Assembly (NCBI RefSeq): GCF_001654845.1
Contig: NZ_LXES01000026.1
Coordinates: 97,806 to 161,805 of the forward strand
Reading direction: 5' to 3'
Source of the DNA: Enterobacter soli ATCC BAA-2102
Lineage (GTDB): Bacteria > Pseudomonadota > Gammaproteobacteria > Enterobacterales > Enterobacteriaceae
Length of the DNA: 64,000 nucleotides
The notes below the pieces were generated by a model. The model was not told the DNA's origin. It saw nothing but the letters and a program-made list of their open reading frames with translations, and did not search any database. The translations under genes and the position numbers were made by a program. The first letter of the stretch is position 1, and each line of letters begins with the position of its first letter. Shown piece by piece: positions 55,178 to 64,000 of this stretch.

Positions 55178-55198
55178 CGGGCAGTCTGGCTGCCCGTT
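55176..55198. terminator. Hairpin between convergent tilS and rof
   Basis: AACGGGCAG (55176-55184), loop TCTGG, CTGCCCGTT (55190-55198). The perfect 9-bp stem begins in the tilS stop codon. No U-tract follows, so termination efficiency is uncertain. Confidence 0.55.
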
Positions 55199-55206
55199 AG
55201 GGGTAA

Positions 55207-55467
55207 TCAGGACTCGCTTACCACGACTGTGCCGATTTCCGGGTGGCTGAAGCTGGCAATTTTGTCCAGGCGAAGCTCGCGCGTCGCGCCGGCATCTTCC
55301 ACTATCAGATATTCCACATTCTTTCGTGAAACCAGGTCGCTGGCTTTCGCCTTCAATACTTCGCCATCTTTTAGCTCCAGCGTCAGTATTAAATGATGCT
55401 GGCAGGCGAGTTCGAGGTTGTCATAGTCATCACAATTGATGGGTTGATAAGTATCATTCATCGACAT
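55207..55467 (-). CDS. rof: Rho-binding antiterminator Rof
   Basis: Small inhibitor (formerly YaeO) that binds termination factor Rho and blocks its primary RNA site. It is 86 aa, acidic, with an Sm-like beta fold: [20 protein letters not shown], then [18 protein letters not shown], ending [12 protein letters not shown]. It overlaps yaeP by 14 bp, so the two are coupled. Possible start ATGs lie two codons apart (MSMN). Confidence 0.95.
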   Translation of the reverse strand: MSMNDTYQPINCDDYDNLELACQHHLILTLELKDGEVLKAKASDLVSRKNVEYLIVEDAGATRELRLDKIASFSHPEIGTVVVSES

Positions 55468-55654
55468 AATCGCTCACCAGTAAATTCGCCGCAGCATATG
55501 CTGCTTTTTCCCTGACCGATTCTGAAAGGCTCTCATCAGAGGCCACTTCATTCAGCACTTTCAATACACAGCCCAACGCATCCGGGATGTATCCCAGATC
55601 CCCGCTGGCGATTTCCGCATACCTTTTGCGAATTAACTCACAATAATTATTCAC
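55454..55654 (-). CDS. yaeP: Conserved small protein YaeP
   Basis: A 66-aa conserved enterobacterial protein of unknown function, predicted all-helical ([19 protein letters not shown]...). Coupled to rof by a 14-bp overlap, suggesting a role near Rho control, but nothing in the sequence proves it. Divergent from yaeQ over 196 bp. Confidence 0.9.
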   Translation of the reverse strand: MNNYCELIRKRYAEIASGDLGYIPDALGCVLKVLNEVASDESLSESVREKAAYAAANLLVSDYVDE

Positions 55655-55850
55655 ATCCCCTCCTGCCAGCGCACTGACTTACTGTGAGATATCATTAAGC
55701 CTACGAAGATAAACTCGGTTTAGCAAGGTGACTATACCATACTCATTCAAGCAATATCAGCGCCTTGATGGTGACGCATTCATCACCTGGTAACAGCCTT
55801 TTCGAGCTATTTTCGCTACAATGTGCGCCTGATTCGAAAGGAGTTCTCTC

Positions 55851-56396
55851 ATGGCGCTGAAAGCGACAATTTATAAAGCTGTGGTCAATGTGGCGGATCT
55901 TGACCGCAACCAGTTTCTCGATGCGTCATTGACGCTGGCGCGTCACCCTTCTGAAACCCAGGAACGCATGATGCTGCGCCTGCTGGCGTGGATTAAGTAT
56001 GCCGACGAGCGCCTGCAATTTACGCGTGGCTTAAGTGCGGAGGATGAGCCAGAAGCCTGGCTGCGCAACGATCACCTGGGTATCGATTTGTGGATTGAAC
56101 TCGGCCTGCCGGATGAGCGCCGTGTGAAAAAGGCCTGCACCCAGTCCGCGGAAGTGGCGTTATTCGCGTATAATCAGCGTGCTGCGGAGATCTGGTGGCA
56201 GCAGAGTAAGAGCAAGTGCGGACAGTTTAAAAATCTCACGGTATGGTATCTGGATGATGAGCAACTGGTTCAGCTGAGTGAGTTTGCCAGCCGCACAATG
56301 GTATTGCAGGCGACGATTCAGGACGGGGCTATCTGGCTTTCAGACTCTCAGAATAATCTGGAAATTCATCTGACAGCGTGGCAACCCTCCGCATGA
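55851..56396 (+). CDS. yaeQ: YaeQ family protein
   Basis: A 181-aa conserved protein ([22 protein letters not shown]) of the DUF1512/YaeQ family, reported to have a PD-(D/E)XK nuclease-like fold; candidate residues lie in [17 protein letters not shown] and [11 protein letters not shown]. The molecular role is unsettled. Ribosome site AAAGGAG. Its TGA overlaps the arfB ATG. Confidence 0.94.
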   Translation: MALKATIYKAVVNVADLDRNQFLDASLTLARHPSETQERMMLRLLAWIKYADERLQFTRGLSAEDEPEAWLRNDHLGIDLWIELGLPDERRVKKACTQSAEVALFAYNQRAAEIWWQQSKSKCGQFKNLTVWYLDDEQLVQLSEFASRTMVLQATIQDGAIWLSDSQNNLEIHLTAWQPSA

Positions 56397-56815
56397 TTGT
56401 CTTATCCCGGAATGTCAGTATCCCTGATAACGAGCTGGAGATCACCGCGATCCGCGCTCAGGGGGCGGGTGGGCAGCATGTCAATAAGGCTTCAACGGCC
56501 ATCCATTTGCGCTTTGACATCCGGGCCTCCAGCCTGCCAGAGTATTATAAAGAAAGTTTGCTTGCCGCCAGCCATCATCTGATTACCAGCGATGGCGTGA
56601 TAGTGATTAAAGCGCAGGAGTACCGCAGCCAGGAGTTAAACCGGGAAGCGGCGATCTCCAGGCTGGTAGCAGTCATTAAAGAGTTAACCGCAGTACAGAA
56701 AAGCCGCCGCCCTACGCGGCCAACCCGCGCTTCAAAAGAGCGCCGGTTGTCGTCGAAGGCGCAAAAATCCACAGTGAAGGCACTTCGCGGTAAAGTTCGT
56801 CGCCCCACAGAGTGA
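56393..56815 (+). CDS. arfB: Alternative ribosome-rescue factor B (ArfB/YaeJ)
   Basis: Codon-independent peptidyl-tRNA hydrolase that rescues ribosomes stalled on non-stop mRNAs. It is 140 aa from ATG 56393, overlapping the yaeQ stop; an upstream start at 56378 is rejected. The GGQ motif is at residues 26-28 ([12 protein letters not shown]). The C-terminal basic tail ([21 protein letters not shown]...) enters the mRNA channel. No stop-codon-recognition domain is present, as expected. Confidence 0.96.
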   Translation: MIVLSRNVSIPDNELEITAIRAQGAGGQHVNKASTAIHLRFDIRASSLPEYYKESLLAASHHLITSDGVIVIKAQEYRSQELNREAAISRLVAVIKELTAVQKSRRPTRPTRASKERRLSSKAQKSTVKALRGKVRRPTE

Positions 56816-56850
56816 CGAAAAGGAACATTATTTTTCATAAGGATTTCATT

Positions 56851-57549
56851 GTGAAAAAAGCACTATTGTCAGCACTGGCAGTGAGTACGCTCTTTGCACT
56901 TTTCGGGTGTAACAACCGTACGGAAACACAGGCATTACAGCCAACGCAGTCTGAAGAATTAAAACCGATGCAGCAGAGCTGGCGCGGCGTGCTGCCGTGC
57001 GCCGATTGTGAAGGTATCGAAACCTCGTTATTCCTGGAAAAAGACGGTACCTGGGTTATGAACCAGCACTATCAGGGCGCGAAAGGTCCTTCTTCCTTCG
57101 CTACCTATGGCACCTGGGCACGCACCGCTGAGAAACTGGTCCTGACGGATTCGACAGGCGAGAAAACCTGGTTCCGCCCTAAAGGTGAAGGGATGGAGAT
57201 GCTCGATCGTGAAGGCAATCCGATTGAGTCACAGTTCAACTACACCCTTGCACCTGTAAAAGCGGCACTCCCGGCTACGCCGATGGCGATGCGGGGCATG
57301 TATTTCTACATGGCTGATGCGGCGGTATTTACTGACTGCGCGACAGGTAAGAAAGTCAGCGTGGCGAACAATGCCCAGCTGGAACGTGATTTTGCCGTAG
57401 CGCGTGGCAATGACAGTAAGCCGGTATTACTGACGGTTGATGGTCATTTCACGATGGAGCCAAACCCGGATAGCGGGGAGATGGTGAAAACGCTGGTGGC
57501 GGATAAAGACGCGAAATTCCTGGCGGGCAAAGATTGCAGCAGCAAGTAA
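56851..57549 (+). CDS. nlpE: Envelope stress lipoprotein NlpE
   Basis: Outer-membrane lipoprotein that senses surface contact and lipoprotein-trafficking stress and activates the Cpx system. It is 232 aa from the GTG at 56851 (MKKALLSALAVSTLFALFGC) with AAGGAT upstream; the frame is open from 56812, but only the GTG gives a clean lipoprotein signal with lipobox LFGC. The N-terminal domain carries the CxxC (LPCADCEG); the C-terminal domain has FTDCATGK and a final Cys in KDCSSK. It is shorter at the C-terminus than E. coli. The synonym is cutF. Confidence 0.95.
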   Translation: MKKALLSALAVSTLFALFGCNNRTETQALQPTQSEELKPMQQSWRGVLPCADCEGIETSLFLEKDGTWVMNQHYQGAKGPSSFATYGTWARTAEKLVLTDSTGEKTWFRPKGEGMEMLDREGNPIESQFNYTLAPVKAALPATPMAMRGMYFYMADAAVFTDCATGKKVSVANNAQLERDFAVARGNDSKPVLLTVDGHFTMEPNPDSGEMVKTLVADKDAKFLAGKDCSSK

Positions 57550-57565
57550 GCTGAATTAACCCATT

Positions 57566-57593
57566 AAAAAACCCCGCATGTGCGGGGTTTTTT
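57566..57593. terminator. Bidirectional terminator, nlpE / proS
   Basis: AAAAAACCCCGCA, TG loop, TGCGGGGTTTTTT (57566-57593). It is symmetrical and serves both convergent genes. In E. coli yaeF lies here; it is absent. Confidence 0.95.
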
Positions 57594-57598
57594 GTTTC

Positions 57599-59317
57599 TT
57601 AACCTTTGATGGCTTTCACCAGGTAATCAAGAATGTCACCGGTCTTGATCATCTGCTTCTCGCCGCTGCGACGGTATTTGTATTCAATATCATCGCTGTC
57701 GAGGTTACGGTCGCCGATAACCACAGTGTGTGGAATACCGATCAGTTCCATGTCAGCAAACATCACGCCTGGGCGCTCTTTACGATCGTCCATCAGCACT
57801 TCGATACCCTGAGCGCGCAGCTCGGCGTACAGTTTTTCAGCCAGTTCCTGCACGCGGTAAGACTTGTGCATGTTCATTGGCAGGATCGCGACCTGGAACG
57901 GCGCGATGTTGTCAGGCCAGACGATACCACGCTCGTCGTAGTTCTGCTCAATCGCCGCCGCGACCACACGCGTCACCCCGATACCGTAGCAACCCATGGT
58001 CAGAACCTGGTTACGACCATCTTCACCCTGAACGGCTGCGTTCATCGCGCGGGAATATTTATCGCCCAACTGGAAAATATGACCCACTTCGATACCGCGT
58101 TTGATCATCAGGGTACCCTGGCCATCCGGGCTTGGGTCACCGGCAACCACGTTACGGATATCCGCCACTTCTGGCGTTGCGACATCGCGATCCCAGTTGA
58201 TACCGAAGTAGTGCTTACCATCGATGTTCGCGCCAGCGGAGAAATCGCTCATTGCCGCAACTGTGCGGTCAACAACCACCGGAATTGGCATATTCACTGG
58301 ACCCAGGGAACCTGGACCCGCGTTTACCACCGCGCGGATTTCCGCTTCAGTTGCGAAAGTCAGCGGGCTGGCAACCTGCGGCAGTTTCTCTGCTTTGACT
58401 TCGTTCAGTTCGTGATCGCCGCGAACCAGCAGGGCGACCAGCGGGTATGCACTGCCTTCGGTGGATTTCACCAGCAGCGTTTTGACCGTTTTTTCGACTG
58501 GCAGATTGAACTGCTCAACCAGCTCAGCAATGGTTTTCGCGTTTGGCGTATCAACCAGTTTCATCTCTTCAGTTGCTGCTGCACGTGGCGCTTTTGGTGC
58601 CAGAGCTTCTGCAAACTCGATGTTAGCGGCGTAATCAGAGGAGTCAGAGAAGATAACATCGTCTTCACCGCTCTGTGCCAGTACCTGGAATTCATGAGAT
58701 GCGCTACCACCGATAGAGCCGGTGTCAGCCTGTACCGCACGGAAATCCAGACCCATGCGGGAGAAGATTTTGCTGTACGCTTCGTACATCTTGTCGTAAG
58801 TCTCTTGCAGAGATTCCTGAGATGTGTGGAAAGAGTACGCATCTTTCATCAGGAATTCGCGGGAGCGCATGACGCCAAAACGTGGGCGCACTTCATCACG
58901 GAACTTGGTCTGGATCTGGAAGAAGTTCAGCGGCAGCTGTTTGTAAGAGCTCAGCTCGTTACGGATAAGATCGGTAATGACTTCTTCATGCGTTGGGCCG
59001 AGGACAAACGGACGATCGCCGCGATCGGCAATACGCAGCAGTTCAGGACCGTACTGTTCCCAGCGACCACTCTCCTGCCACAGTTCAGAGGGCTGAACTA
59101 CCGGCATTAACACCTCGATAGCACCGGCGTTGTTCATCTCTTCACGCACGATGTTTTCGACTTTTTTCAGGACGCGCACGCCGGTCGGCAGCCAGGTGTA
59201 TAACCCGGAGGCCAGCTTGCGGATCATCCCGGCGCGCAGCATCAGCTGGTGGCTGATCACCTCGGCGTCGGCAGGTGTCTCCTTCAGAGTGGAGAGCAGA
59301 TATTGGCTAGTACGCAT
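57599..59317 (-). CDS. proS: Prolyl-tRNA synthetase ProS
   Basis: Charges tRNA-Pro. It is 572 aa, a class IIa enzyme of the bacterial type with an editing (INS) domain between motifs 2 and 3. Motif 2 is in [28 protein letters not shown], motif 3 in [14 protein letters not shown]; the INS domain covers roughly residues 230-400. It starts [20 protein letters not shown] bidirectional terminator lies just past the stop. Confidence 0.98.
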   Translation of the reverse strand: MRTSQYLLSTLKETPADAEVISHQLMLRAGMIRKLASGLYTWLPTGVRVLKKVENIVREEMNNAGAIEVLMPVVQPSELWQESGRWEQYGPELLRIADRGDRPFVLGPTHEEVITDLIRNELSSYKQLPLNFFQIQTKFRDEVRPRFGVMRSREFLMKDAYSFHTSQESLQETYDKMYEAYSKIFSRMGLDFRAVQADTGSIGGSASHEFQVLAQSGEDDVIFSDSSDYAANIEFAEALAPKAPRAAATEEMKLVDTPNAKTIAELVEQFNLPVEKTVKTLLVKSTEGSAYPLVALLVRGDHELNEVKAEKLPQVASPLTFATEAEIRAVVNAGPGSLGPVNMPIPVVVDRTVAAMSDFSAGANIDGKHYFGINWDRDVATPEVADIRNVVAGDPSPDGQGTLMIKRGIEVGHIFQLGDKYSRAMNAAVQGEDGRNQVLTMGCYGIGVTRVVAAAIEQNYDERGIVWPDNIAPFQVAILPMNMHKSYRVQELAEKLYAELRAQGIEVLMDDRKERPGVMFADMELIGIPHTVVIGDRNLDSDDIEYKYRRSGEKQMIKTGDILDYLVKAIKG

Positions 59318-59429
59318 GTTGTTACGGTTCCGTTTCGACGAGTAGGACAGGCTGAATGGTCAACCTGACACAAAAAAAGTGGTTTAGTTTACCAGTGTGG
59401 CAAAGATGCCAAAAGAGAGGAAAATAAAA

Positions 59430-60137
59430 TTACCTGGGTTCAAGGGCAAAGACTTCAAATCCCGTCTCAGTCACGCGCCAGCGAACGTTAAAATCCAGCA
59501 GCCAGACGGCGTAGGTTTTCCCGGTTTCCTCTCCTTTACGGTAGGCCGGACGTGGATCCTGAGCCAGAACCTCAACGATAAAATCGCGCAGGCGGGGATA
59601 GCGCTTTTCCAGCAGCGTTATCTGGGCGGCTAACTCTGACGTGAAGTGTACAGGCATATCAGCCTGCGGCGCTTCCTGGGCATAGCTCGCGCGCGCATCC
59701 GGCAGGGCTTCAGCAAAGGGCAGGTAAGGCTTGATGTCGATAACCGGGGTGCCATCCACAAGATCAAGGCTGCCTAACTCCAGTATGACCTGATCTTTCT
59801 GCGTCCGAATGCCTTTCAGCTCGACCAGAGACATGCCAATGGGGTTAGGGCGAAAGGTTGAACGGGTTGCGAACACGCCCATTCTGGCATTGCCACCCAG
59901 ACGCGGAGGGCGAACGGTTGGACGCCAGCCACCTTCCATCGTCTGGTGAAAGACAAAGACAACCCATAAGTGGCTGAATGCCTCGAGCCCGCGTACCGCA
60001 TCGGCCTGATTATAAGGCGCGATGAAGTGAAGTTCGCCACCGCCGCTTTTGACCAGACCCGGCTGGCGCGGTACGGCGAACTTCTCTTTATAAGGGGAGC
60101 GGATAACGCCTATCTGCTCGAACTGAAATGAACTCAT
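59430..60137 (-). CDS. trmO: tRNA (adenine(37)-N6)-methyltransferase TrmO
   Basis: SAM-dependent enzyme that methylates t6A37 to m6t6A in tRNA-Thr; beta-barrel UPF0066 fold. It is 235 aa from the ATG complementary to 60135-60137 (MSSFQFEQIGVIRSPYKEKF); the frame is open further but runs into rcsF. Core motifs are FAVPRQPGLV, GNARMGVFATRSTFRPNPIGMS and LGSLDLVDGTPVIDIKPYLP. The start overlaps the rcsF stop (ATGA). Synonyms are tsaA and yaeB. Confidence 0.96.
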   Translation of the reverse strand: MSSFQFEQIGVIRSPYKEKFAVPRQPGLVKSGGGELHFIAPYNQADAVRGLEAFSHLWVVFVFHQTMEGGWRPTVRPPRLGGNARMGVFATRSTFRPNPIGMSLVELKGIRTQKDQVILELGSLDLVDGTPVIDIKPYLPFAEALPDARASYAQEAPQADMPVHFTSELAAQITLLEKRYPRLRDFIVEVLAQDPRPAYRKGEETGKTYAVWLLDFNVRWRVTETGFEVFALEPR

Positions 60138-60538
60138 TTCGCCGAAATGGTTAGCGCTGTTCCCAGACAAACCGCCTGACGGTAGCAGCCTGGCGTACCG
60201 CTGGTCACTTCACAGCTGTGCAGCAGAACCGCGTTAGCTTTCATTTTTGCGGCGTTAATCTGTAGGCGTTTACGCGCCGTTGGGATGTTTGGTGGAGAGT
60301 CCTGATTGGTTGCCTGGCAGGATTCGCCGCTCACATCACCCAGCTCACGGAAAGGCTTGCCCACGAGATCGTCGGCTTTGGTAATAATGCGCACCGGCGC
60401 AGGACGTGGCGCTTTCGGTTTTGCGGGCTCCGCTTTTGGCGGGGTTGCAGTGCTTTGAACAGGCTCAACAGGAGATCTGCTTAGCATAGAACAGCCGCTC
60501 AGCATCAGTGCTAAAAGACAGATCGGTAAAGCACGCAT
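60134..60538 (-). CDS. rcsF: Outer-membrane lipoprotein sensor RcsF
   Basis: Senses lipopolysaccharide and peptidoglycan damage and activates the Rcs phosphorelay through IgaA. It is 134 aa. Lipoprotein signal with lipobox LSGC (residues 13-16), a Pro/Ala/Lys-rich disordered stretch, then a compact domain with four Cys (GESCQ, LHSCEV, PGCYRQAVC) that form the paired disulfides. Coupled to trmO by a 4-nt overlap. Confidence 0.97.
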   Translation of the reverse strand: MRALPICLLALMLSGCSMLSRSPVEPVQSTATPPKAEPAKPKAPRPAPVRIITKADDLVGKPFRELGDVSGESCQATNQDSPPNIPTARKRLQINAAKMKANAVLLHSCEVTSGTPGCYRQAVCLGTALTISAK

Positions 60539-60601
60539 AATAGTTCCTCAATGGATAATCAAATCGTCAGATATTGAATCAGTTGCCTGCATAAATGACA
60601 A

Positions 60602-60625
60602 GACGGGCTTTCGCCCGTCCTGATG
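60602..60625 (-). terminator. Terminator after metQ
   Basis: GACGGGC and GCCCGTC pair around a 4-nt loop (60602-60619); on the minus strand it is followed by TTGTCATTT. It ends the metNIQ transcript. Confidence 0.75.
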
Positions 60626-60644
60626 ATATTACACTGCGGTGAGA

Positions 60645-61460
60645 TTACCAGCCTTTAACAGCGCCGCCGTTAAACACCTTGTTGGCTTCCTGGTATACTT
60701 CGTCAGACTGATAAGCCTGAACGAATTTCTTCACGTTTTCCGCGTCTTTGTTGTCTTCGCGAGTCACGATCAGGTTCACGTATGGAGAGTCTTTATCTTC
60801 AACAAAGATACCGTCTTTTGCTGGCGTCAGGCCAATCTGGCTGGCGTAGGTGGTGTTGATAACCGCCAAGGCAATCTGTGCATCGTCCAGGGAACGTGGC
60901 AGTTGCGGCGCTTCCAGCTCAACAATTTTCAGATTTTTCGGGTTCTCTGTCACATCCAGAACGGTCGGCAGCAGGCCAACACCGTCTTTCAGTTTGATCA
61001 GGCCCACTTTCTGCAACAGCAGCAGGGAGCGACCGAGGTTAGTCGGGTCGTTAGGCACAGCGACCTGGGAGCCAGGTTGCAGTTCGTCCAGAGATTTAAT
61101 CTTCTTGGAGTAACCGGCAATTGGGTAAACAAAAGTGTTACCTGCCGCAACCAGCTTGTAACCGCGGTCTTTGATCTGCTGATCCAGGTATGGCTTATGC
61201 TGGAAGGCGTTAGCGTCGATATCACCTTTGCTCAGCGCTTCGTTCGGCAGTACGTAGTCGTTGAAGGTGACCAGCTCAACGTCCAGACCGTATTTTTCTT
61301 TCGCCACTTTCTGAGCGACTTCAGCTACCTGCTGTTCTGCACCCACGATAACGCCCACTTTAATGTGGTTTGGATCTTTTTCGTCCTGACCGCAACCCAC
61401 CAGTGCCAGAGAGCCGATCAGCGCGCCTACCGCTGCAAAGGTCTTTAATTTAAACGCCAT
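60645..61460 (-). CDS. metQ: D/L-methionine binding lipoprotein MetQ
   Basis: Substrate-binding lipoprotein of the MetNI importer, NlpA family. It is 271 aa. The signal peptide ends in a lipobox around residues 20-23 (LALVGCGQDEKD). Binding-protein motifs: HIKVGVIVGAEQQVAEVAQ, ANAFQHKPYLDQQ and QVAVPNDPTNLGRSL. Third gene of metNIQ, 40 bp after metI. Confidence 0.97.
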   Translation of the reverse strand: MAFKLKTFAAVGALIGSLALVGCGQDEKDPNHIKVGVIVGAEQQVAEVAQKVAKEKYGLDVELVTFNDYVLPNEALSKGDIDANAFQHKPYLDQQIKDRGYKLVAAGNTFVYPIAGYSKKIKSLDELQPGSQVAVPNDPTNLGRSLLLLQKVGLIKLKDGVGLLPTVLDVTENPKNLKIVELEAPQLPRSLDDAQIALAVINTTYASQIGLTPAKDGIFVEDKDSPYVNLIVTREDNKDAENVKKFVQAYQSDEVYQEANKVFNGGAVKGW

Positions 61461-61500
61461 GTTATATCCTTAACTCGTCGAGTTTGTGTTGTGTGTAACG

Positions 61501-62154
61501 TTATTTGTGAGTAACAGCCCGGACGATGCGATCGCCAGAGAATTGGATTAAGTAAACCAGAACAACCAGCAATACCAGAACAGTATTCATTACGGTAGCG
61601 TTATAGCCAATATAGCCGTACTGATAGCCGATCTGCCCCAAACCACCGGCGCCGACAGCACCGCCCATCGCGGAATAACCGACCAGCGTAATAAGGGTAA
61701 TGGTTGCTGCGTTAACCAGACCCGGCAGCGCTTCAGGCAGCAGGACTTTGCGAACGATCTGCATCGGAGTTGCACCCATAGCACGGGATGCTTCAATCAG
61801 ACCTGTCGGGATCTCCAGCAATGCGTTCTCAACCATACGGGCGATAAACGGTGCAGCGCCGACGGTCAATGGGACGATTGCGGCCTGTAAGCCGATGGAG
61901 GTACCCACAATCACGCGAGTGAAAGGAATCATCCATACCAGAAGAATAATGAACGGAATGGAACGGAAGATGTTCACCAGCGCAGAAAGAGTACGATAGA
62001 GCTTCGCGTTTTCAATAATTTGCCCAGGACGAGTGACGTACAGCAGTACGCCGACCGGCAGACCAATGACGAAACCAAAAAAGCCCGATACAAAGGTCAT
62101 GGCCAGCGTTTCCCAAACGCCGCGAACCAGCAGCCACATCATCGGTTCAGACAT
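61501..62154 (-). CDS. metI: Methionine ABC transporter permease MetI
   Basis: Inner-membrane permease of the D/L-methionine importer. It is 217 aa with five hydrophobic segments, and the ABC-permease coupling (EAA) motif is [29 protein letters not shown] (around residues 138-162). Its start overlaps the metN stop by 8 bp, indicating coupling. Confidence 0.97.
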   Translation of the reverse strand: MSEPMMWLLVRGVWETLAMTFVSGFFGFVIGLPVGVLLYVTRPGQIIENAKLYRTLSALVNIFRSIPFIILLVWMIPFTRVIVGTSIGLQAAIVPLTVGAAPFIARMVENALLEIPTGLIEASRAMGATPMQIVRKVLLPEALPGLVNAATITLITLVGYSAMGGAVGAGGLGQIGYQYGYIGYNATVMNTVLVLLVVLVYLIQFSGDRIVRAVTHK

Positions 62155-63178
62155 AACCCAATACCTCTACTTTTACATGGTGTTCTTGCAGCCAGGCGAT
62201 CGCGCCTTGCGTTTCTTCTTGTGTGCCGTGCATTTCTGTCAGCATGATGCCGAACTTCACGCCGCCGGCGTAATCCATCTGCGCGCTAATAATGTTGTTG
62301 TTCACGTTAAAGCGACGCGCGGTTTCGGAAAGCAGTGGCGCATCCACAGACTGACCGGTGAACTCCATACGCAGCATTGGAACACTGTCGGCAGTTGGCT
62401 CTGCTTTTAAACGCGCCAGATAATCTTCCGGAATATCCAGATGCAGCGTTGATTGAATAAACTGCTGCGCGAGCGGCGTTTTCGGATGAGAGAACACTTC
62501 ACTTACGGTGTCTTGTTCAATCAGTTCACCGTTGCTGATCACGGCTACGCAGTCACAGATGCGTTTTACAACGTCCATCTCATGGGTAATAAGAAGGATA
62601 GTCAGGCCCAGACGACGGTTAATGTCTTTCAGCAGTTCCAGAATAGAACGTGTGGTTGCCGGGTCTAAGGCGCTGGTGGCTTCATCGCACAGCAGCACTT
62701 TTGGATTACTGGCCAGCGCACGGGCGATTGCCACACGCTGTTTCTGGCCACCGGACAGGTTTGCCGGATAGCTGTCGTGTTTATCAGCCAGACCCACCAG
62801 GTCCAGCAGTTCGGTCACGCGACGCTTAACTTCTTCTTTAGGCGTGTTGTCCAGCTCCAGCGGCAAAGCGACGTTGCCGAACACGGTGCGGGATGCCAGC
62901 AGGTTAAAGTGCTGGAAGATCATGCCAATCTGGCGACGCGCTTTCGTTAATTCTTTCTCTGATAGGGCGGTAAGTTCTTGTCCGCCAACTTCTACGCTGC
63001 CCTGGGTTGGGCGCTCAAGCAGGTTAACACAACGGATTAGCGTACTTTTACCTGCACCCGATGCGCCAATGACGCCATAAATTTGACCAGCAGGAACATG
63101 CAGGCTGACGTTGTTCAGCGCCTGAATGGTTCGGTTTCCCTGCTGGAACACTTTGGTGATATTGGAAAGTTTAATCAT
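62147..63178 (-). CDS. metN: Methionine ABC transporter ATP-binding protein MetN
   Basis: ATPase of the D/L-methionine importer. It is 343 aa: Walker [10 protein letters not shown] (about residues 38-46), signature LSGGQKQR, Walker [12 protein letters not shown], switch His in LLITHEMD. The C-terminal NIL/ACT-like domain (about 265-343) binds methionine and gives trans-inhibition. First gene of metNIQ; a MetJ-type operator lies upstream. Confidence 0.98.
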   Translation of the reverse strand: MIKLSNITKVFQQGNRTIQALNNVSLHVPAGQIYGVIGASGAGKSTLIRCVNLLERPTQGSVEVGGQELTALSEKELTKARRQIGMIFQHFNLLASRTVFGNVALPLELDNTPKEEVKRRVTELLDLVGLADKHDSYPANLSGGQKQRVAIARALASNPKVLLCDEATSALDPATTRSILELLKDINRRLGLTILLITHEMDVVKRICDCVAVISNGELIEQDTVSEVFSHPKTPLAQQFIQSTLHLDIPEDYLARLKAEPTADSVPMLRMEFTGQSVDAPLLSETARRFNVNNNIISAQMDYAGGVKFGIMLTEMHGTQEETQGAIAWLQEHHVKVEVLGYV

Positions 63179-63262
63179 TAGATTATTTTTATCGTATGTA
63201 AGTTAGCCGTGGCATTTTGTTCTGCCAGATACGGGTGATGACCGTAAACAAAATGGATGTTA

Positions 63263-63286
63263 AGGCATCCAGACGTCTAAATCAAT
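63263..63286 (-). promoter_or_regulatory. MetJ operator (met boxes) upstream of metN
   Basis: AGACGTCT (63271-63278) is a perfect met-box consensus, flanked by weaker 8-bp units (AGGCATCC before, AAATCAAT after). Its position about 90 bp upstream of metN supports MetJ/SAM repression of metNIQ. Confidence 0.8.
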
Positions 63287-63366
63287 CCAACTCTGTGCGA
63301 TGAGCACTTTATTGCACTGCGATTCATGAGATACTAGCCGGACACGCCTTTTTCAGGAGCAAACCG

Positions 63367-63933
63367 GTGGCAAAATCAGTACCCGCAATTTTTCTCGATC
63401 GTGATGGCACCATTAATGTGGATCACGGTTATGTCCATGAGATAGATGAGTTCGAGTTTATCGAAGGCGTAATAGATGCAATGCGCCAGCTGAAAGAGAT
63501 GGGCTATGCGCTGGTGGTTGTCACCAACCAGTCTGGTATTGCTCGCGGTAAATTCACCGAAGCGCAGTTTGAAACTCTGACGGAATGGATGGACTGGTCG
63601 TTAGCCGATCGCGGTGTCGATCTGGACGGTATCTATTATTGTCCGCATCACCCTCAAGGAACAGTAGAAGAGTACCGTCAGACCTGCGACTGCCGTAAGC
63701 CTCATCCAGGGATGTTTATCTCTGCACAGGAATTTCTGCACATTGATATGGCTGCTTCTTATATGGTGGGCGATAAACTGGAAGATATGCAGGCCGCAAC
63801 CGCAGCTGGCGTAGGTACCAGGATATTAGTTCGCACTGGCAAACCAGTGACGGCAGAAGCAGAGAATGCAGCGGATTGGGTGATTAATAGCCTGGCAGAG
63901 CTGCCAAAAGAGATTAAAAAGCACCAAAAATAG
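63367..63933 (+). CDS. gmhB: D-glycero-beta-D-manno-heptose 1,7-bisphosphate 7-phosphatase GmhB
   Basis: HAD-family phosphatase in ADP-heptose synthesis for the lipopolysaccharide inner core. It is 188 aa (E. coli 191) from a GTG start (63367) after CAGGAGC. The nucleophile and acid Asp11 and Asp13 lie in [15 protein letters not shown], the zinc-binding Cys/His loop (YYCPHHPQG...CDCRKP) and GDKLEDM follow. Divergent from metN. An rRNA operon probably follows, as in E. coli. Confidence 0.97.
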   Translation: MAKSVPAIFLDRDGTINVDHGYVHEIDEFEFIEGVIDAMRQLKEMGYALVVVTNQSGIARGKFTEAQFETLTEWMDWSLADRGVDLDGIYYCPHHPQGTVEEYRQTCDCRKPHPGMFISAQEFLHIDMAASYMVGDKLEDMQAATAAGVGTRILVRTGKPVTAEAENAADWVINSLAELPKEIKKHQK

Positions 63934-63954
63934 GCGTTTTGGCTAAAAGGTGAG

Positions 63955-64000
63955 CGGTTGAAATAAAATTGTATTTTTCCGCTTGTCATTCCTCGGAAGC
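63955..64000 (+). promoter_or_regulatory. Putative rRNA operon P1 promoter, cut by window end
   Basis: An A/T-rich UP-element-like stretch (about 63958-63978) is followed by TTTTTCCGCTTGTCATTCC. This resembles the E. coli rrn P1 -35 region, with -35 TTGTCA at 63983-63988. The -10 box would fall about 5 nt beyond the window. Position after gmhB corresponds to rrnH in E. coli. Confidence 0.7.

Noticed and set aside
57578..59110. 510-codon plus-strand frame opposite proS
   Set aside because: Starts in the nlpE/proS terminator and mirrors proS; low-complexity shadow composition and no ribosome site.

Overview
The window is an almost unbroken run of core chromosomal genes from an Enterobacteriaceae bacterium. 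Nearly every protein is a close full-length match to Escherichia coli K-12 proteins as I remember them. The gene order also follows the E. coli minute 3-5 region, from hrpB-mrcB through to metNIQ-gmhB and the start of an rRNA operon. Sequence divergence, apparent moderately high GC, the absence of yaeI and yaeF, and a fimbrial operon between mrcB and fhuA point to Enterobacter or a close relative (Lelliottia, Leclercia). I cannot fix the genus or species from sequence alone.

Layout. 1-5053: hrpB (5' end cut by the window) and mrcB (PBP1b). 5054-10254: an accessory chaperone-usher fimbrial operon of four genes (major subunit, chaperone, usher, tip adhesin) with an AT-rich leader. 10340-16356: fhuACDB, ferrichrome/hydroxamate siderophore uptake, with a Fur-like site. 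16453-19745: hemL, clcA, erpA. 19783-21934: mtnN-btuF-yadS on the minus strand. 22018-26422: dgt, degP and cdaR. 26483-31373: yaeH, dapD, glnD and map on the minus strand. 31495-35055: rpsB-tsf, pyrH and frr (translation and UMP kinase). 35088-51144: the envelope and lipid cluster dxr-ispU-cdsA-rseP-bamA-skp-lpxD-fabZ-lpxA-lpxB-rnhB-dnaE-accA. 51245-57549: ldcC, yaeR, tilS, rof, yaeP, yaeQ, arfB, nlpE. 57599-63178: proS, trmO, rcsF and metNIQ on the minus strand. 63367-64000: gmhB and what looks like the first half of an rRNA P1 promoter.

How the genes fit together. The large central cluster couples isoprenoid carrier lipid synthesis (dxr, ispU), phospholipid synthesis (cdsA, fabZ, accA), lipid A synthesis (lpxD, lpxA, lpxB) and outer-membrane protein assembly (bamA, skp). 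The sigma-E protease rseP lies in the same cluster. The envelope-stress theme recurs in degP (with recognisable sigma-E and CpxR sites), nlpE and rcsF. The only clearly accessory block is the fimbrial operon.

The non-coding signals most worth attention are three copies of a roughly 47-bp palindromic element, each placed 4-7 nt after a stop codon; unexplained inverted repeats in front of the fimbrial operon and cdaR; long hairpins between pyrH and frr and between lpxD and fabZ; the conserved t44-type leader of rpsB; and the truncated rRNA promoter at the right edge. I found no insertion sequence, prophage, CRISPR array, tRNA or clearly new multi-gene system. The rest is ordinary core genome.
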